From JBBRHQ01 sp963725315 (GTDB lineage Bacteria; Actinomycetota; Thermoleophilia; Solirubrobacterales; 70-9), in assembly GCA_963725315.1 (NCBI GenBank), contig CAVRYA010000001.1, positions 372,001 to 436,000 of the forward strand: a stretch of 64,000 nt of DNA, in the 5' to 3' direction. Both the position numbers and the translations under genes were made by a program. How positions within the stretch are numbered: the stretch's first letter is position 1; every line of letters starts with the position of its first letter. This document shows, one piece after another, positions 23,702-33,355 of the stretch. Under the pieces are notes generated by a model. That model searched no databases, was not told the origin of the DNA, and saw only the letters and a list, made by a program, of their open reading frames with translations.

Positions 23702-24360
23702 CGGGTCAGGTTACCCCGCTCCGCGAGCAGGGCCTCGGCCAGCCGCAGGTCGGTCGGGGTGGTCACCTTGATGTTCTCCGGCGGCGAGGGATGGATCGCC
23801 ACCCGGCCGCCGGCTCGCTCGATCAGCATCGCGTCGTCGGTGGCGGTGGCGGGCTCGCCGTCGGCCAGGGCCGTTCTCAGCGCCCCGGCCCGGAAGGCCT
23901 GCGGCGTCTGCGCCGCCCAGAGGCCGGCCCGCTCCTCGGTCGCCGTCACGACCAGGTCCTCGCCGGCGCGCTTCACCGTGTCGGTGACCGGCGTTGCCGC
24001 GATCAGCCCGTCGATGTCGTCCCGCGCGGCGAGCCCCTCGACCACCGCGTCGATCAGCTCGGCCGTCACCAGCGGCCGGGCCGCGTCGTGGACGACGACC
24101 AGCTCGGTCTGCACCAGCTTCATCGCCGCCGCCACGGACTCGGAGCGGGTGGCGCCGCCGGTGACGACCTCCACCTCGGCGCCCCAGCCCGCCGCCGCAC
24201 TCTCCTCGCCCGGCGGCACCGCCACGACCACGGGCCCGACCGAGGCGGCGGCCCCGGAGGCGGCCATCGACCAGGCGATCATCTCCCTGCCCGCCAGCTC
24301 GACGAATGCCTTGGCCCCGCCGGCCCCGAGTCTCTGCCCGGAGCCGGCGGCGGCGATCAG
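23698..24360 (-). CDS. ispD: 2-C-methyl-D-erythritol 4-phosphate cytidylyltransferase, start codon non-standard
   Basis: The frame encodes the complete IspD core: LIAAAGSGQRLGAGGAKAF (CTP-binding glycine loop), VVVHDAARPL, ATPVTDTVK, AAQTPQAFR, TDDAMLIERAG and the C-terminal IKVTTPTDL. It transfers CMP to MEP in isoprenoid synthesis. The N-terminal 26 residues precede the first ATG. No in-frame ATG, GTG or TTG lies between them and upstream CarD codons. A CTG at 24358-24360 with GAGG eight bases before it would start exactly at LIAAAG. Either CTG initiation or a sequence error is required. It follows carD with a 10-base gap. Confidence 0.9.
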   Translation of the reverse strand: MIAAAGSGQRLGAGGAKAFVELAGREMIAWSMAASGAAASVGPVVVAVPPGEESAAAGWGAEVEVVTGGATRSESVAAAMKLVQTELVVVHDAARPLVTAELIDAVVEGLAARDDIDGLIAATPVTDTVKRAGEDLVVTATEERAGLWAAQTPQAFRAGALRTALADGEPATATDDAMLIERAGGRVAIHPSPPENIKVTTPTDLRLAEALLAERGNLTR

Positions 24361-24370
24361 CGCGGTCGCC

Positions 24371-24913
24371 TCAGACGGTCGCGCTCGCGGCGAAGCGCTC
24401 CTCCAGCAGCGTGTCGAGGAACTCCTCCGCCCCGTCCTCGTCCTTGTCGAGCGCGTACATGAACTCCGAGGCGAGGATCTTCTTCGCCCGCGTGTACATC
24501 TGCTTCTCGCCGGTCGAGAGGCCCTTCTCCATCTCGCGCAGGGCGAGGTTGCGGACCACCTCGGCGAGCTCGAAGACGTCGCCGGTCTTGATCTTCTCGC
24601 GGTTGTACTTGAACCGCCGGTTCCAGTTCTTCGGCATATCCGACACCTCGTCGGTGAGGACGCCCATCACCTTCTTGATCTCGTCCTCGTCGATGACGCG
24701 CCGAAGGCCGGCCCTGCCGGCGTTCTCGCAGGGGACCATCACGGTCAAATCGTTGTGCAGGATCTTGATCGTCAGGTAGTCACGCTGCTCCCCCATCAGG
24801 TCCCTGCTCTCCTTCTTCAGGACGACGCCGGCTCCGTGGTGGGGGTAGACGACGTTGTCGCCTTCCTCGAAATCGCAGACGAGCGGGACGTCGTCCTCGA
24901 AACCGGCCTCCAT
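24371..24913 (-). CDS. carD: CarD-family transcription regulator
   Basis: This 180-residue protein has the RNA-polymerase-interacting Tudor-like domain at the N-terminus (FEEGDNVVYPHHGAGVV, about residues 15-31). A helical DNA-binding C-terminus holds the conserved tryptophan of PKNWNRRFKYNREKIKTGD and the EVVRNLALRE helix. CarD binds the polymerase beta subunit and stabilises open promoters at rRNA and other housekeeping genes. It is usually essential in actinobacteria. It is first in a carD-ispD-MBL run, as carD precedes ispD in mycobacteria. A purine-rich AGAGGAAG site precedes the ATG. The gap to disA is 57 bases. Confidence 0.95.
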   Translation of the reverse strand: MEAGFEDDVPLVCDFEEGDNVVYPHHGAGVVLKKESRDLMGEQRDYLTIKILHNDLTVMVPCENAGRAGLRRVIDEDEIKKVMGVLTDEVSDMPKNWNRRFKYNREKIKTGDVFELAEVVRNLALREMEKGLSTGEKQMYTRAKKILASEFMYALDKDEDGAEEFLDTLLEERFAASATV

Positions 24914-24970
24914 CGCTTCCTCTAGCTCAGGAATAGCTCTCTCCTTTCGTCATGACGGCGCTCATCGCCA

Positions 24971-26086
24971 TCAGCTCTGCAGATACCTGTCGACCAGGTC
25001 GACCTCCTGAAGCCTCCGCAGGCCCTCGCGGATGTCCTTGGCCCTGGTCGGGCCAACACCGTCGACGGCCTCGAGATCGGCATCGGAGGCCGCCAGGACC
25101 TCCTCCAGACCGCCGAACTCCTGGATGATCTTCTGGACAACAAGCCTGGGGATGCGGGGGATGCGCCCGAGCACCCGGTAGCCGCGGGGCGCGACCGGGA
25201 AGTCGAGGGTGTTCATCTTCCGGTCGTAGCCGAGCAGCTCGGCGAGGCGACCGAAGTCGAGCACGTCCTGGTGGGGCAGGTGGGCGAGCGTCTGCAGGAC
25301 GGTGGCGAGGTTCTCCTCGGAGTCCTCTGCGGAGTAGTCGCGGACCAGTGCGGACTTGTCCGCGGCGACCCCGACCATCGTCTCCTCGAGCTGCATCTCG
25401 ATCAGCCGCCCCTCGGTGCCGAGCTCGACGATATAGCGCTCCACCTCGACCGCCATCCGGGTCACCAGCTCGGCCCGCTGCAGTACCGCCAGCACGTCGT
25501 AGAGCACTCCCCCGCCCTCGAACTCGAGCACGGTCAGCCGCGAGGAGACCTGGTCGAGTCGCGCCCTGTACTTATCGAGTGTCGCCAGGCCCTGGTTGGC
25601 CTTGGCGAGCACCGCCGGGATGTCCTGGAGGATGTACTTGGTGCCCTCCACGTAGAGGGAGACGACGTCGCGGCGCTGGGACACCGCGATCACCAGCGCC
25701 GTCGTCTGCTTGGAGACGCGCTCGGCGGTGCGGTGCCTGGTCCCGGTCTCGGTCGAGAGGATCGTCGGGTCCGGCATCAGCTGCACGTTGGCCCAGGCGA
25801 TCTTGGTCGCTTCGGAGTTGAGCACGATCGCCCCGTCCATCTTTGCCACCTGGTAGAGCAGGGCCGGGGTGTAGTCGACGTCGAGCCTGATCCCGCCCGA
25901 GAACATGAAGGAGATCTCCTCGGAGTCCCCGACCACCACCAGCCCGCCGCTGCGCGCGTGGACGATGTTGTCTATGCCGTCGCGGAGCGCCGTGCCGGGC
26001 GCGACCGTGTCGAGCGCCCGCAGCAGCCGAGGGTCCTGTCGTTCGGAAAGCTCATGAAGCTCATCCCCGGGAAGCGACGACGACAT
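24971..26086 (-). CDS. disA: DNA-integrity scanning diadenylate cyclase DisA
   Basis: This 371-residue protein has the DAC domain first (about residues 20-150) with the catalytic KMDGAIVL (DGA) and GTRHRTAERVSKQT (RHR) motifs. A long helical spine follows (about 155-290). A C-terminal helix-hairpin-helix domain binds branched DNA (GGLEEVLAASDADLEAVDGVGPTRAKDIREGL, residues about 325-356). It condenses two ATP to c-di-AMP and links DNA damage to this messenger. Both active-site motifs are intact. It lies after radA in order, as in Bacillus and mycobacteria, but an MFS gene intervenes. Confidence 0.96.
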   Translation of the reverse strand: MSSSLPGDELHELSERQDPRLLRALDTVAPGTALRDGIDNIVHARSGGLVVVGDSEEISFMFSGGIRLDVDYTPALLYQVAKMDGAIVLNSEATKIAWANVQLMPDPTILSTETGTRHRTAERVSKQTTALVIAVSQRRDVVSLYVEGTKYILQDIPAVLAKANQGLATLDKYRARLDQVSSRLTVLEFEGGGVLYDVLAVLQRAELVTRMAVEVERYIVELGTEGRLIEMQLEETMVGVAADKSALVRDYSAEDSEENLATVLQTLAHLPHQDVLDFGRLAELLGYDRKMNTLDFPVAPRGYRVLGRIPRIPRLVVQKIIQEFGGLEEVLAASDADLEAVDGVGPTRAKDIREGLRRLQEVDLVDRYLQS

Positions 26087-26129
26087 TGCGACGATGATGG
26101 CAAACCATGATCCGCGCTGCGCTGCGCCG

Positions 26130-26154
26130 AATCCCGTGTGGAAAGGACGGGATT
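26130..26154. terminator. Hairpin between MFS gene and disA
   Basis: AATCCCGT (26130-26137) pairs with ACGGGATT (26147-26154) around a 9-base loop in the 75-base gap between the MFS stop and the disA start, both read on the minus strand. It may end the radA-MFS transcript or attenuate read-through into disA. There is no T-tract on the minus strand. Confidence 0.5.
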
Positions 26155-26161
26155 AGGTTTG

Positions 26162-27625
26162 TCAAGGAAGATGGAATTTGCGGTGATGCTGGTGGTGCTC
26201 GGGCCGCTCGGCGACGTGCTCCCGCCCGGCCGTCCCGGGGTCGCGGACGTATGCCCAGGTGAGGGCTGCTCCAACGGCAAGCATGCCGACCAGCACCCAG
26301 GTCGACCCGGCCAGCGCGTCTGAGAACGCCACCGCCCTGCCGCTTCCGTCGTCGAGGTTGCTCGCCTCGATCGAGGCGAAGACGGCGCCGCTCACCGCGA
26401 GCCCGACCGCCCCGGCCAGGACCCGGTCCATCGCCAGCACGCCCGAGGCGATCCCGGCCTTCTCGGCGGGCATCGCCGCCATCGCCGCGGTCGACATCGG
26501 CGCGTAGACCAGCCCGAGCGCGATCCCGAACAGCAGGTAGCCGGCGAGCAGCAGCGCGTAGGGGCTGTCGACCTCGACCCTGGTGAGCACCAGCACGCCG
26601 GCGAGGCCGCAGAGCATTCCGACGCTCATCAGACCGCGGGCGCCGAAGCGGGCGATCAACCGCCCCGAGAACGGCGAGAAGAAGACCATCGGCACGGTGA
26701 TCGGGAGGATCAGCAGCCCGGCGGCGACGGTCGAGCGCCCCTGCACGTCCTGGAGGTACTGCGGTTGGTAGAACATCACCGTCCAGTAGGCGCCGACCAG
26801 GGCGAAGGCGGCGGCGCTGGCGCCGAAGTAGGGGCCGTTGCGGAACAGTGAGAAGTCGACGATCGGGTTCGCGACCCGGTGCTCGATCGCCCAGAAGGCT
26901 CCCAGGCAGAGCAGGCCCGCGCCGAGCAGGCCGAGCGTGGTCGCCGAGCCCCAGCCCCAGTTCTGCGACTCGACGATCGCGAGGACGGCCGCGACCATGC
27001 CGACGCTGAGCGCCGCCAGCCCCGGGTAGTCGATCGCATGGCCGCCGCCCGGATCGGTGGACTCGCGGGCGACCCTGGCCATGATCAGGAACCCGATCGC
27101 CGCCACCGGCAGGTTGATCCAGAAGATCACCCGCCAGTCGAGCGAGACCAGAACCCCGCCGAGCAGCGGCCCGATCGCCAGCGCCAGGGCGGATACTCCT
27201 GCCCAGATCCCCAGCGCCTTCGGCTGCTGGGCCCGCGGGAAGGCAGCGCAGACGATCGCCAGAGAGAGCGGCAGCATCGCCGCCGCCCCGAGCCCCTGGA
27301 CGACCCGGCCGGCGACGAGCATCACCTCGTCCTGGGCGGCACCGGAGAGCGCCGAGCCGGCGGCGAAGGTGGCGGTGCCGGCGAGGAAGATCGCCTTGCG
27401 CCCGAACATGTCGCCGAGCCGCCCGGCGGTGACGACGAACACCGAGATCACCAGCAGGTAGGCGTTCATCACCCACTGCAGGCCGGCCGAGGAGGCGTTG
27501 ATGTCGTGCTTGATCGAGGTGAGCGCAAGCGCGACCACGGTCGAGTCGAGCATCAGCAGGAAGAGCCCGAAGCAGGCCCCGACGAGGGTCCACCAGGGCC
27601 GGGTCTGCTCGTCGACGCGGAACAT
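26162..27625 (-). CDS. MFS drug exporter, DHA2/EmrB-QacA type
   Basis: This 487-residue protein has about 14 membrane helices, as in the DHA2 drug:proton antiporter group. Motif A is GRLGDMFGRKAIFLAG. Motif D1 is LMLDSTVVALAL in the first helix. Motif C-like glycines lie in ALAIGPLLGGVLVSLDWRVIFWINLP. The C-terminal tail is His-rich (HHQHHRKFH). It probably exports hydrophobic drugs or metabolites. It begins 5 bases downstream of radA, so the two are cotranscribed, an insertion relative to the radA-disA order elsewhere. Confidence 0.9.
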   Translation of the reverse strand: MFRVDEQTRPWWTLVGACFGLFLLMLDSTVVALALTSIKHDINASSAGLQWVMNAYLLVISVFVVTAGRLGDMFGRKAIFLAGTATFAAGSALSGAAQDEVMLVAGRVVQGLGAAAMLPLSLAIVCAAFPRAQQPKALGIWAGVSALALAIGPLLGGVLVSLDWRVIFWINLPVAAIGFLIMARVARESTDPGGGHAIDYPGLAALSVGMVAAVLAIVESQNWGWGSATTLGLLGAGLLCLGAFWAIEHRVANPIVDFSLFRNGPYFGASAAAFALVGAYWTVMFYQPQYLQDVQGRSTVAAGLLILPITVPMVFFSPFSGRLIARFGARGLMSVGMLCGLAGVLVLTRVEVDSPYALLLAGYLLFGIALGLVYAPMSTAAMAAMPAEKAGIASGVLAMDRVLAGAVGLAVSGAVFASIEASNLDDGSGRAVAFSDALAGSTWVLVGMLAVGAALTWAYVRDPGTAGREHVAERPEHHQHHRKFHLP

Positions 27626-27630
27626 CTGCC

Positions 27631-29052
27631 TCAGGCGACCCTGCGCACCTCGGCCGGGTCCTCGCCCTCGGCCCGCCGCTTCCCGCGCGGGATCGCCGCC
27701 CGCAGGGCGGCCAGGACGTCCGTGCGGCCGTCGAGGCCGCTGATCTGCTCGCCGCCCCGCGGCCCGATCACCGGCCCGAGACCGAACTTGGCGGCCTCCG
27801 CGAGCCGGCGGTCTGGATGGCCGACGTAGCGGAGCTCCCCGGTCAGGCCGAGCTCGCCGAAGGCGGCCAGCGGCTTGCCGCCGGCGCCGAGCAGCGGCAC
27901 GCCGCGCTGGGCCGAGGCGACCGCCATCGCCACCGCCAGATCGGCGCCGGGCTCGTCCACCCGGACCCCGCCGGCGACGCTGACGAAGACGTCCGCCCCG
28001 GAGAGGGAGAGCCGGGCGTGGCGGGAGAGGACGGCGAGGACGAGGCTGAGCCGGTTGCGGTCGACGCCGTTCGCGACCCGCCGCGGCGACTCCAGCTCGC
28101 TGGGGGCGACCAGCGCCTGCACCTCGACCAGGACCGGGCGCGAGCCCTCCATCGCCGGCAGTACGACCGAGCCCGGCGCCCTGGTCGCGTCCTCGACGAA
28201 CCGCGCCGAGGGATCGGCGACCTCGCTCAGCCCTCCGGAGCGCATCTCGAATACCCCGACCTCGCTGGTCGCGCCGAAACGGTTCTTCAAGGCCCGCAGG
28301 GTGCGGTAGGTGCGCTCGCGCTCTCCCTCGAACTGCAGCACGCAGTCCACCAGGTGCTCGAGCACCCGCGGACCGGCCAAGCTCCCCTCCTTGGTCACGT
28401 GCCCGACCAGGATCAGCGCCACCCCGGCGCGCTTGGCGACCTCGGCCAGGGCGCTCGCCGCCTCCCGCACCTGGCCGACCGAGCCCGGCGCCCCGCTCAT
28501 CTCGGCGCTGTGCAGGGTCTGGATGGAGTCGATCACGCAGGCCGCCGGGCGCTCTGCCTCGAGCGTCGCCAGCACCCGCTCGAGCGAGGTCTCGGCCAGC
28601 GCCGGGACCTGAAGCGCCGCGGGACCGAGACGCTCGGCCCGCAGCCGCACCTGCGCCGCCGATTCCTCACCGGAGACGTAGAGGGTCTCGACCCCCGAGG
28701 CGGCGAGGTTGGCGAGCGCCATCCCGGTCAGCGTGCTCTTGCCGATCCCGGGAGAGCCGCCGAGCAGGACGAGCGAGCCCGGCACGAGGCCGCCCCCGAG
28801 CACCCGGTCGAGCTCGCCCACCCCGGTGCGAAGCCGCGCCGTCTCGAGGGTCTCGACCTCGGCCAGGGCGATCGGCTTCGCGGCCGTCGCCGGCGCTCCC
28901 GCCCCGCCGGAGCCGCGGCCGCGCCGGCCGCCGGCTGCCGGGGGCGCCTCGACCAGCGTGTTCCACTCCGAGCACCCCGGGCAGCGCCCCGACCACTTCA
29001 GCGAGAGGTGTCCGCACTCCTGGCAGGTGTAGCGGGGTTCGGCCCGGGCCAT
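27631..29052 (-). CDS. radA: DNA repair protein RadA
   Basis: This 473-residue protein has an N-terminal C4 zinc finger (CQECGHLSLKWSGRCPGC). The RecA-like core follows, with Walker A GGSPGIGKST near residue 98, Walker B CVIDSIQT, and the RadA-specific KNRFG motif. A Lon-like C-terminal domain runs from about residue 300 (VAGGVRVDEPGADLAVAMA). RadA drives branch migration during homologous recombination and works near DisA in Bacillus. The length is usual. A long Gly/Arg linker follows the zinc finger. Confidence 0.95.
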   Translation of the reverse strand: MARAEPRYTCQECGHLSLKWSGRCPGCSEWNTLVEAPPAAGGRRGRGSGGAGAPATAAKPIALAEVETLETARLRTGVGELDRVLGGGLVPGSLVLLGGSPGIGKSTLTGMALANLAASGVETLYVSGEESAAQVRLRAERLGPAALQVPALAETSLERVLATLEAERPAACVIDSIQTLHSAEMSGAPGSVGQVREAASALAEVAKRAGVALILVGHVTKEGSLAGPRVLEHLVDCVLQFEGERERTYRTLRALKNRFGATSEVGVFEMRSGGLSEVADPSARFVEDATRAPGSVVLPAMEGSRPVLVEVQALVAPSELESPRRVANGVDRNRLSLVLAVLSRHARLSLSGADVFVSVAGGVRVDEPGADLAVAMAVASAQRGVPLLGAGGKPLAAFGELGLTGELRYVGHPDRRLAEAAKFGLGPVIGPRGGEQISGLDGRTDVLAALRAAIPRGKRRAEGEDPAEVRRVA

Positions 29053-29105
29053 CCCCTCACCCTAGGCAGCACCCCCGACGCCTTCGCCCCCGCGGGTGCG
29101 TCCCC

Positions 29106-29154
29106 GCCGAACGCAAGGTTGCGTGCCCATTGGGGCCCTAAGGTTGCGTTCGGC
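29106..29154. terminator. Long hairpin over the aldo/keto reductase stop codon
   Basis: Perfect 11-base arms, GCCGAACGCAA (29106-29116) and TTGCGTTCGGC (29144-29154), enclose 27 bases that include AAGGTTGCGT, which recurs in the 3' arm region. The 3' codons and stop of the reductase (29138-29140) lie inside the structure. It probably ends the reductase transcript before radA, whose ATG is 53 bases further on the minus strand. Confidence 0.6.
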
Positions 29155-30280
29155 CGGGAAGCCCCAGGGCGGCGGGGTCGATGCCCCAGCGCCGCCCCGC
29201 TTCGGCCAGCTCCTCGCTCAGGGCCCAGCGGTCGGCTTGCTCGGCACCCTCGTGCTCGGGGCTGGCGCCCTTCAGCGCCATGCAGCCGGCGTTGTCGCCG
29301 ATCTCGCGGATGGCCGCGACGTCCTCGGCACCGAGGCGCTGCTCGGCCGGCAGCGCCGCCAGCTCGGCCCGCTTATCCTCGATCGGCCGCGCTTCGGAGC
29401 CCGCCTCCTGGATCAGGGTGGGGACGACGCAGGAGACGGCCGGGTGGGCGAGGTTCCACTGGCAGGCGAGCTGGATCGGGGTGAGCCCGGCGCGCTCGGC
29501 GATCGGCAGCATCCGCTCCAGCTTCTCCAGGCCGGCCTCGATCCAGCCGTCGGGGCGGAAGGCGCGGTGATCGCTGCGGGCCAGCTCCATCCCGGCGTGC
29601 ATGTCGCCCCAGAAGATCCCCCCGTAGTCGACGACCCGGGTGATCACCTCCACCCCGGCCTCGGTCGCGGCATCGAGGCACAGCTCGCCCGGCCAGGGCT
29701 CGAGCGGGTTGAGGATGACCATCGCCCAGTCGATCCGCTCGCCGAAGCGCTCCAGGCAGGAGATCAGGTCGAGGGTGAAGCCATTTGCCGGCCCCGGCGC
29801 GACCCCGATCATCTCGGTCAGCCCGGCCTCGCGCAGCGCCGCCATCCCATCCCAGACGGCCTCGCTCTCATAGCCGACGCGGTCGGGGTTGTGGAGCATC
29901 AGCAGGTCGAAGCGATCTGCCCCGAGCCGCACCAGGCTGCGTTCGGTCGCCATCCGCAAGTACCCCGCGTACTCGCCCGGGCCGCGCAGCCGCGGGTCGG
30001 TGAAGCGCGGGAAGCCGCGGGGCCCGTCGCGCTCCCCCTCGTAGAAGTCGTGGCCGACGGCGCCGGCCAGGCAGTAGCCGCCCCGATCGGCGCCGGCCAG
30101 CGCCTTCCCGAGCAGTTTGTCGGCGTCGCCCTGGCCGTAGACGTCGGCGGTGATCACCGTCTCGATCCCCGCCCCAGGCCTCAGCAGCTCCAGCAGCCGC
30201 TGCTCGGCGATCTCCTCGCCGAAGTGCATGAAGCGGCCGCCGCTCCAGGTCCCGACCGCGGTTCTGCCCGGCGCCTTCAT
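29138..30280 (-). CDS. Aldo/keto reductase family protein
   Basis: This 380-residue TIM-barrel oxidoreductase shows the beginning of an aldo/keto reductase fold (TAVGTWSGGRF, VITADVYGQGDADKLLGKAL). It continues with the catalytic-region histidine in the RFDLLMLHNPDRVGY strand. Cofactor-phosphate-binding elements lie later (LTPIQLACQWNLAHPAVSCVVPTL). The usual catalytic Tyr is expected in the DVYGQG segment. The protein is longer than typical because of insertions near residues 75-100. The substrate is unknown. The gene is separated from radA by a strong hairpin and from the upstream Ni/Co transporter gene by 86 bases. Confidence 0.8.
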   Translation of the reverse strand: MKAPGRTAVGTWSGGRFMHFGEEIAEQRLLELLRPGAGIETVITADVYGQGDADKLLGKALAGADRGGYCLAGAVGHDFYEGERDGPRGFPRFTDPRLRGPGEYAGYLRMATERSLVRLGADRFDLLMLHNPDRVGYESEAVWDGMAALREAGLTEMIGVAPGPANGFTLDLISCLERFGERIDWAMVILNPLEPWPGELCLDAATEAGVEVITRVVDYGGIFWGDMHAGMELARSDHRAFRPDGWIEAGLEKLERMLPIAERAGLTPIQLACQWNLAHPAVSCVVPTLIQEAGSEARPIEDKRAELAALPAEQRLGAEDVAAIREIGDNAGCMALKGASPEHEGAEQADRWALSEELAEAGRRWGIDPAALGLPGRTQP

Positions 30281-30366
30281 CGGGCCACAACGCTAGCGAT
30301 GCGTTGAGCGATCAGCCCCGCCGGCTCGCGGCCGCGTCCCCCGGCGCCGCCGCACGCCGCGGCCCG

Positions 30367-31500
30367 TCAGCCGGCAGATTCCTGCCTCACCCCGGCGCCC
30401 CATCTCTCCTCGATCCGGGCGAAGCGCCAGATCGCCAGAGCCCCTACCCAGGTGAGCACGAACATCGCGACGATCGCGTAGCCGACGTAGTTGAGGTCGA
30501 GGCCGGAGACGAAGTCCCAGGGCTGGCCGGTGCAGTCCGAGCTTCTCGGCGAGGACCGAGATCAGCTCGATCGTCCCGATCAGCAGGGCAACCACGACCG
30601 AGAGCCAGGTGATGGTGATGTTGTAGTAGAGCTTTCGCACCGGCTTGGAGAAGGCCCAGCCGTAGGCGAAGTTCATGAAGGCGCCGTCGATCGTGTCGAG
30701 CAGCGACATCCCCGCGGCGAAGAGGATCGGCAGGCAGAGGATCGCGTAGATCGGCAGATCCGCGGCGGCGGCCGTCCCGCCACAGCCAGCAGGGCGATCT
30801 CCGTCGCCGTGTCGAAGCCCAGCCCGAACAGGCACCCGAGCGGATACATCTGCCAGGGCTTGGAGATCGCGTTGGTGGCGCGCTTGTAGAAGCGAGTCAT
30901 GAAGCCGCGGTTGTCGAGCTCGTGCTCGAGCTCGGCCTCGTCGTAGTGGCCCTGCCGCATGCGGCGGAAGATCCCGACGATGTTCAGCAGCACCAGCAGG
31001 TTGAGGATGCCGATGATCCAGAGGAAGGTTCCCGAGACCGTCGGCCCGATCAGCCCGGTCGCCGAGTGAAGCGTCGAGCTGTCGTTCGCCACCGCCCCGC
31101 TGAGGCCCTTGACGCCGAGCGTGAAGCCGATCGCCAGCAGGAAGACGATCGTCGAGTGCCCCAGCGAGAAGAAGAAGCCGACGCTGAGCGGCCGCTGCCC
31201 GTCCGTCATCAGCTTCCTGGTCGTGTTGTCGATCGCTCCGATGTGGTCGGCGTCGAAGGCGTGGCGGAGGCCGAGCGTGTAGGCGGTTATCCCGACCCCG
31301 ACGCCGAGGGCGCCCGACTGCCCGAGATCGAAGTGGTGCGGGACGACCACCCCGAAGAGCAGGCCGAAGCCGACCAGGTGAAGGCCGACGATCACCGCGG
31401 CCATCCCCGCGACGGTGGTCCATTGCGAGCGCGTCAGGCCGGCCTTGATCCGCGCCCAGCGGCCCCCCGCCGCTCGGGTCTGGGTGATTGCCTGCATCAT
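30367..31500 (-). CDS. NiCoT-family nickel/cobalt permease, two frame breaks
   Basis: The first 240 residues are a clear NiCoT transporter with eight helices expected. They include the metal-selectivity signature LGLRHAFDADHIGAIDNTTRK, FFSLGHSTIVFLLA and LGCLFGLGFDTATEIALLA. The frame breaks near 30778, where one G is missing from a G run (VAGTAAAADLPIYAILCL if restored). It breaks again near 30530, where one base is extra, before continuing WDFVSGLDLNYVGYAIVAMF to a TGA at 30367-30369. Corrected length is about 378 residues, usual for HoxN/NixA. It imports Ni2+ or Co2+. The ATG overlaps the stop of the His-rich protein gene. Confidence 0.82.
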
Positions 31501-31895
31501 CCCTCCTCTCCTGGCGGCGAACCGGACCAGTCGAGCTCGGTGATCTCGCCGCCCATGATTTGCACCTCTCGCACGCGGGGGGTGTTGTTCACCCAGAGCG
31601 TGTATCGCCCTGACGCGAGTCTGTCAAAGACCGCGGTGAAGGCCGGCCGATCACCCATCCGGCGCTCCAGCACCTCCTTGTGGCTTCGGCTCGCGTCCTC
31701 GCCCCGCGGGCTGATCTCGACCTCGGTCCCGTGGAGGCCCGCCTGGGCATGGATGATCAGGGCGCCGAGGTCCCCGCCGATGTCGAGGACGACGGTCTCC
31801 GGGTGGGGGCGGGCCGAGTAGTCCTCGTGCCCGCCGCCCGTGTGGGAGTGCCCGGTGTGCTCGTGCCCACGCGCTGCCGCGCCGCCGGCCGCCAT
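31497..31895 (-). CDS. Histidine-rich-N-terminus protein of a Ni/Co operon
   Basis: This 132-residue soluble protein opens with a histidine cluster (GHEHTGHSHTGGGHED). A compact beta-rich domain follows: VVLDIGGDLGALIIHA, a central ERRMGDRPAFTAVFDRL, and GRYTLWV. I recall similar short proteins as conserved actinobacterial hypotheticals without known function. The His cluster suits Ni2+ or Co2+ binding. The gene lies two bases after the DUF4331 gene and overlaps the NiCoT permease start by four bases. A role as a metal donor, store or sensor for the permease is an inference from this context. Confidence 0.75.
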   Translation of the reverse strand: MAAGGAAARGHEHTGHSHTGGGHEDYSARPHPETVVLDIGGDLGALIIHAQAGLHGTEVEISPRGEDASRSHKEVLERRMGDRPAFTAVFDRLASGRYTLWVNNTPRVREVQIMGGEITELDWSGSPPGEEG

Positions 31896-31897
31896 CC

Positions 31898-33303
31898 TCA
31901 GGCTCCCGTGCTGAACCCGTCGTGGGGCGTGCCCAGGTACGGGAAGGTGCCCTGGTAGCGGTCCGGTCCGGGAGTGACCCCCTGGGTCACCGCCGAGGCG
32001 GCCGCGTCAGGCGTGTAGCTGGGAGCGACCAGCGGGTAGGTCAACCCGGCGATCGCCCGCAGCTCGATGTTGACCACGTCGTCAGCGACGCGGCGCCCGT
32101 TCGGGAACCCGGCCAGGTCACCGCCGAGGATGCCGAGCGGGTTGGGGCTCGAGGTGGTCGGGGGGATCGCCACGTTGAGCCGCAGCATGTCCGCCAGCAC
32201 CTTGCCGGTGTTGTTCTGGAACCCGGGGATGATCCCCTTCGGCAGCCCGGTCAGCAGGATCGCCACCAGGTCCGCCCGCTTCGCCTTCAGCGCCGCCAGG
32301 TTGGGGAAGACGCCGGGGTAGAGCACCGGCAGCAGCTTGCCCAGCTCCGGGTGCTCGACGTACTTGAGGAACTCCTTGTCGGCAGCGGGATGAAGTGCGT
32401 TCCACCGGTCCTTGCGGCCCATGGGCACCACGACCTCGTTGAAGAGCGGGTTCCCGAGCCGCGAGACCTGGACCCAGGGACCCGACTCGGCGACCTTGTC
32501 GTTCCTCTTGTCGATCACCCGGGTCTTGCGGCGGCTGGCGGCGCCCCAGATGCCGAGCACCGACTTCGCCGCCATCGGGTTCGAGGGAACCGATCCGTCC
32601 CGGGTGAGGCGCTTGATCGGGATCTGAAGCGCGATCGTGTGGACGTTGAGGGTTGCGGTCGCGTCGACTGCCACCGTCGGCGAGGTCGCGATCAGGTGCA
32701 GGTTCTGCAGCGGGCGGAGGTCGCCGAGGTCGAAGATCGAGCCGAGGTCGACGAAGAACCCCTCGTTGCGCTGGCCGGCGAACACCCGCTCTCCGGACTG
32801 CAGCTTGTGCACGGCCGGGTTGGCGAGCTTGGTCTGGTAGTCCGGTGTCGAACGCGGCCCGATGTTGCACGGCGGCGAGGCGAGGTTCTTGCCGAGAACG
32901 CGCGGCTTCGGCCCGTGGCCCTTCTGTGCCCGTTCTGGTGCCGGTCCGGGTGGTTGACCCGGCTGACCTCGTAGAACTGGCGCCGGTTCCAGTTGGGGCT
33001 GTTGATGCCGGTGATCTGCCCGGTGTTGTAGAGGAAGGTGTCGGGATTCCTCAGCTTCGTCTTGAAGCGGAACCGGTACTCGATGTCCGGCATCCCGTCG
33101 CCGTCGTTGTCGATGTAGATCGAGTAGAGGACGTCCTCGCCGAACTCGAAGAAGTTCGGGCCGCCCGGGGGGTCCTCCAGGGGGATGTAGTTGGTGAGGA
33201 TCGTGACCGTGTCGGGCTTGTCAGGGCTGACGAACGCGTAGGTGTCGGTGTTGTCGGCGACCGGGTCCTTGCTGATCTCCGGCGCTTCGCGATGGGATGA
33301 CAT
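31898..33303 (-). CDS. DUF4331 family protein, one frame break
   Basis: The two halves lie in different frames and together give about 468 residues. The first starts MSSHREAPEISKDPVADNTD and contains YIPLEDPPGGPNFFEFG and VLYSIYIDNDGDG. The second contains SPPCNIGPRSTPDY, VFAGQRNEGFFVDLGSIFDL and a C-terminal RVADDVVNIELRAIAG. These are DUF4331 features. The halves join if one A is restored near 32922 (HRKGHGPKPRVLGKNL). The function of DUF4331 is unknown. No signal peptide is evident. It is second in a four-gene operon ending in the Ni/Co permease. A GGAGAG site precedes the ATG. Confidence 0.75.
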
Positions 33304-33355
33304 TCGCTCTCTCCTTGGTCTGCGTGGGAAGCTTCGCTGCGGCCAGCCGTAGGGC